Assembly (NCBI GenBank): GCA_012512465.1
Contig: JAAZED010000019.1
Coordinates: 1 to 13,547 of the forward strand
Origin: Oxalobacter sp.
GTDB lineage: Bacteria; Pseudomonadota; Gammaproteobacteria; Burkholderiales; Burkholderiaceae_D
Length of the DNA: 13,547 nucleotides
Direction of reading: 5' to 3'
In this document: piece after piece, positions 13,421 to 13,547 of the stretch
How positions within the stretch are numbered: the first letter of the stretch is position 1
How the letters are laid out: the number at the start of each line of letters is the position of its first letter
The notes under the pieces: model-generated
The model's database searches: none
Seen by the model: only the letters and a program-made list of their open reading frames with translations
Told to the model about the DNA's origin: nothing
Made by a program: the position numbers and the translations under genes

Positions 13421-13547
13421 TGTTTAGTCCCGGCCTTTGATGGCACAATCATGTCATCTGAATGGAAGGAAATATTATGTGACAGATTTTACACAGCAGC
13501 GCCACAACAACAGAGGCAGTGCGTCGAGCAATACAAAATAGTCAAGA
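13421..13547 (+). mobile_element. Left end of an IS481-family insertion sequence, truncated by the window edge
   Basis: The transposase N-terminal signature ATTTEAVRRAIQNSQ, typical of IS481-family DDE transposases, is encoded near the right edge at 13501-13545. The segment beginning TGTTTAGTCCCGGCC at 13421 is a fitting left terminus, since IS481 elements begin with TGT and have a short leader before the transposase. The exact terminus and the target duplication cannot be confirmed without the right end. Confidence 0.65.
13477..13547 (+). pseudogene. IS481-family transposase, N-terminal fragment with TGA as second codon
   Basis: The ATG at 13477 follows GGAAGGA and is where family members start (usually M-G-Q-V/I-L-H...). 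Here the codons read ATG TGA CAG ATT TTA CAC, so a stop replaces the expected glycine codon, a single-base change from GGA. From 13483 the frame runs open to the window end and gives QILHSSATTTEAVRRAIQNSQ, the start of the helix-turn-helix region. No other good start lies before the signature, so this copy is probably inactive unless translation begins unusually. The catalytic part lies outside the window. Confidence 0.6.

Noticed and set aside
13451..13547. Open frame from ATG 13451 (MSSEWKEILCDRF...) running to the window end.
   Set aside because: The overlapping frame from 13483 carries the clear IS481 transposase signature, so this frame is probably a shadow in the element's leader.

Overview
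The window (13,547 bp) comes from a Gram-negative proteobacterium with moderate G+C content. Protein style, Sec signal peptides, Fur-like operators and an IS481-type element at the right edge fit a betaproteobacterium (Burkholderiales, perhaps Oxalobacteraceae). That placement is an impression from the proteins; no rRNA or other marker gene is present to confirm it.

Left edge (1-1740): the 3' part of a sodium:neurotransmitter-symporter (NSS) family transporter converges on an apbE-like gene read from the minus strand. The ApbE frame has no export signal of its own. Directly upstream, in the same reading frame and separated by a single TAA, lies a 78-aa frame with a signal peptide and a lysine-rich tail. 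The two look like one secreted ApbE gene interrupted by one stop codon.

Middle (1740-5281): a divergent control region with a Fur-like site and a good sigma-70 promoter precedes a complete ferric-iron ABC importer: periplasmic binding protein, fused two-half permease and a short ATPase. The genes are tightly coupled, by a 38-nt overlap and then ATGA.

Centre to right (5281-12935): a second Fur-like site, embedded in a perfect 12-bp inverted repeat, precedes a P19/Tp34 (FetP-like) periplasmic iron-binding protein. A strong intrinsic terminator follows P19. Next come seven co-directional genes: a polytopic membrane protein ending in a Cys-rich DUF2318 domain, two MacB/FtsX-type permeases, a LolD/MacB-type ATPase, a DUF4418-like small membrane protein, a third FtsX-type permease carrying a Cys-Cys pair, and a second ATPase. 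The first part resembles the P19 cluster of Campylobacter jejuni. No FTR1-type permease is present in the window, and the DUF4418/FtsX/ATPase module forms a second ABC unit. Together these genes probably move or redox-process iron across the inner membrane under Fur control, but the direction and substrate of the two FtsX-type ABC units cannot be read from sequence.

Right edge (12936-13547): a possible terminator and an inverted repeat precede a shortened ArsD-like gene that lacks the metalloid-binding cysteines. The left end of an IS481-family insertion follows, and its transposase frame has TGA as its second codon. The element runs off the window.
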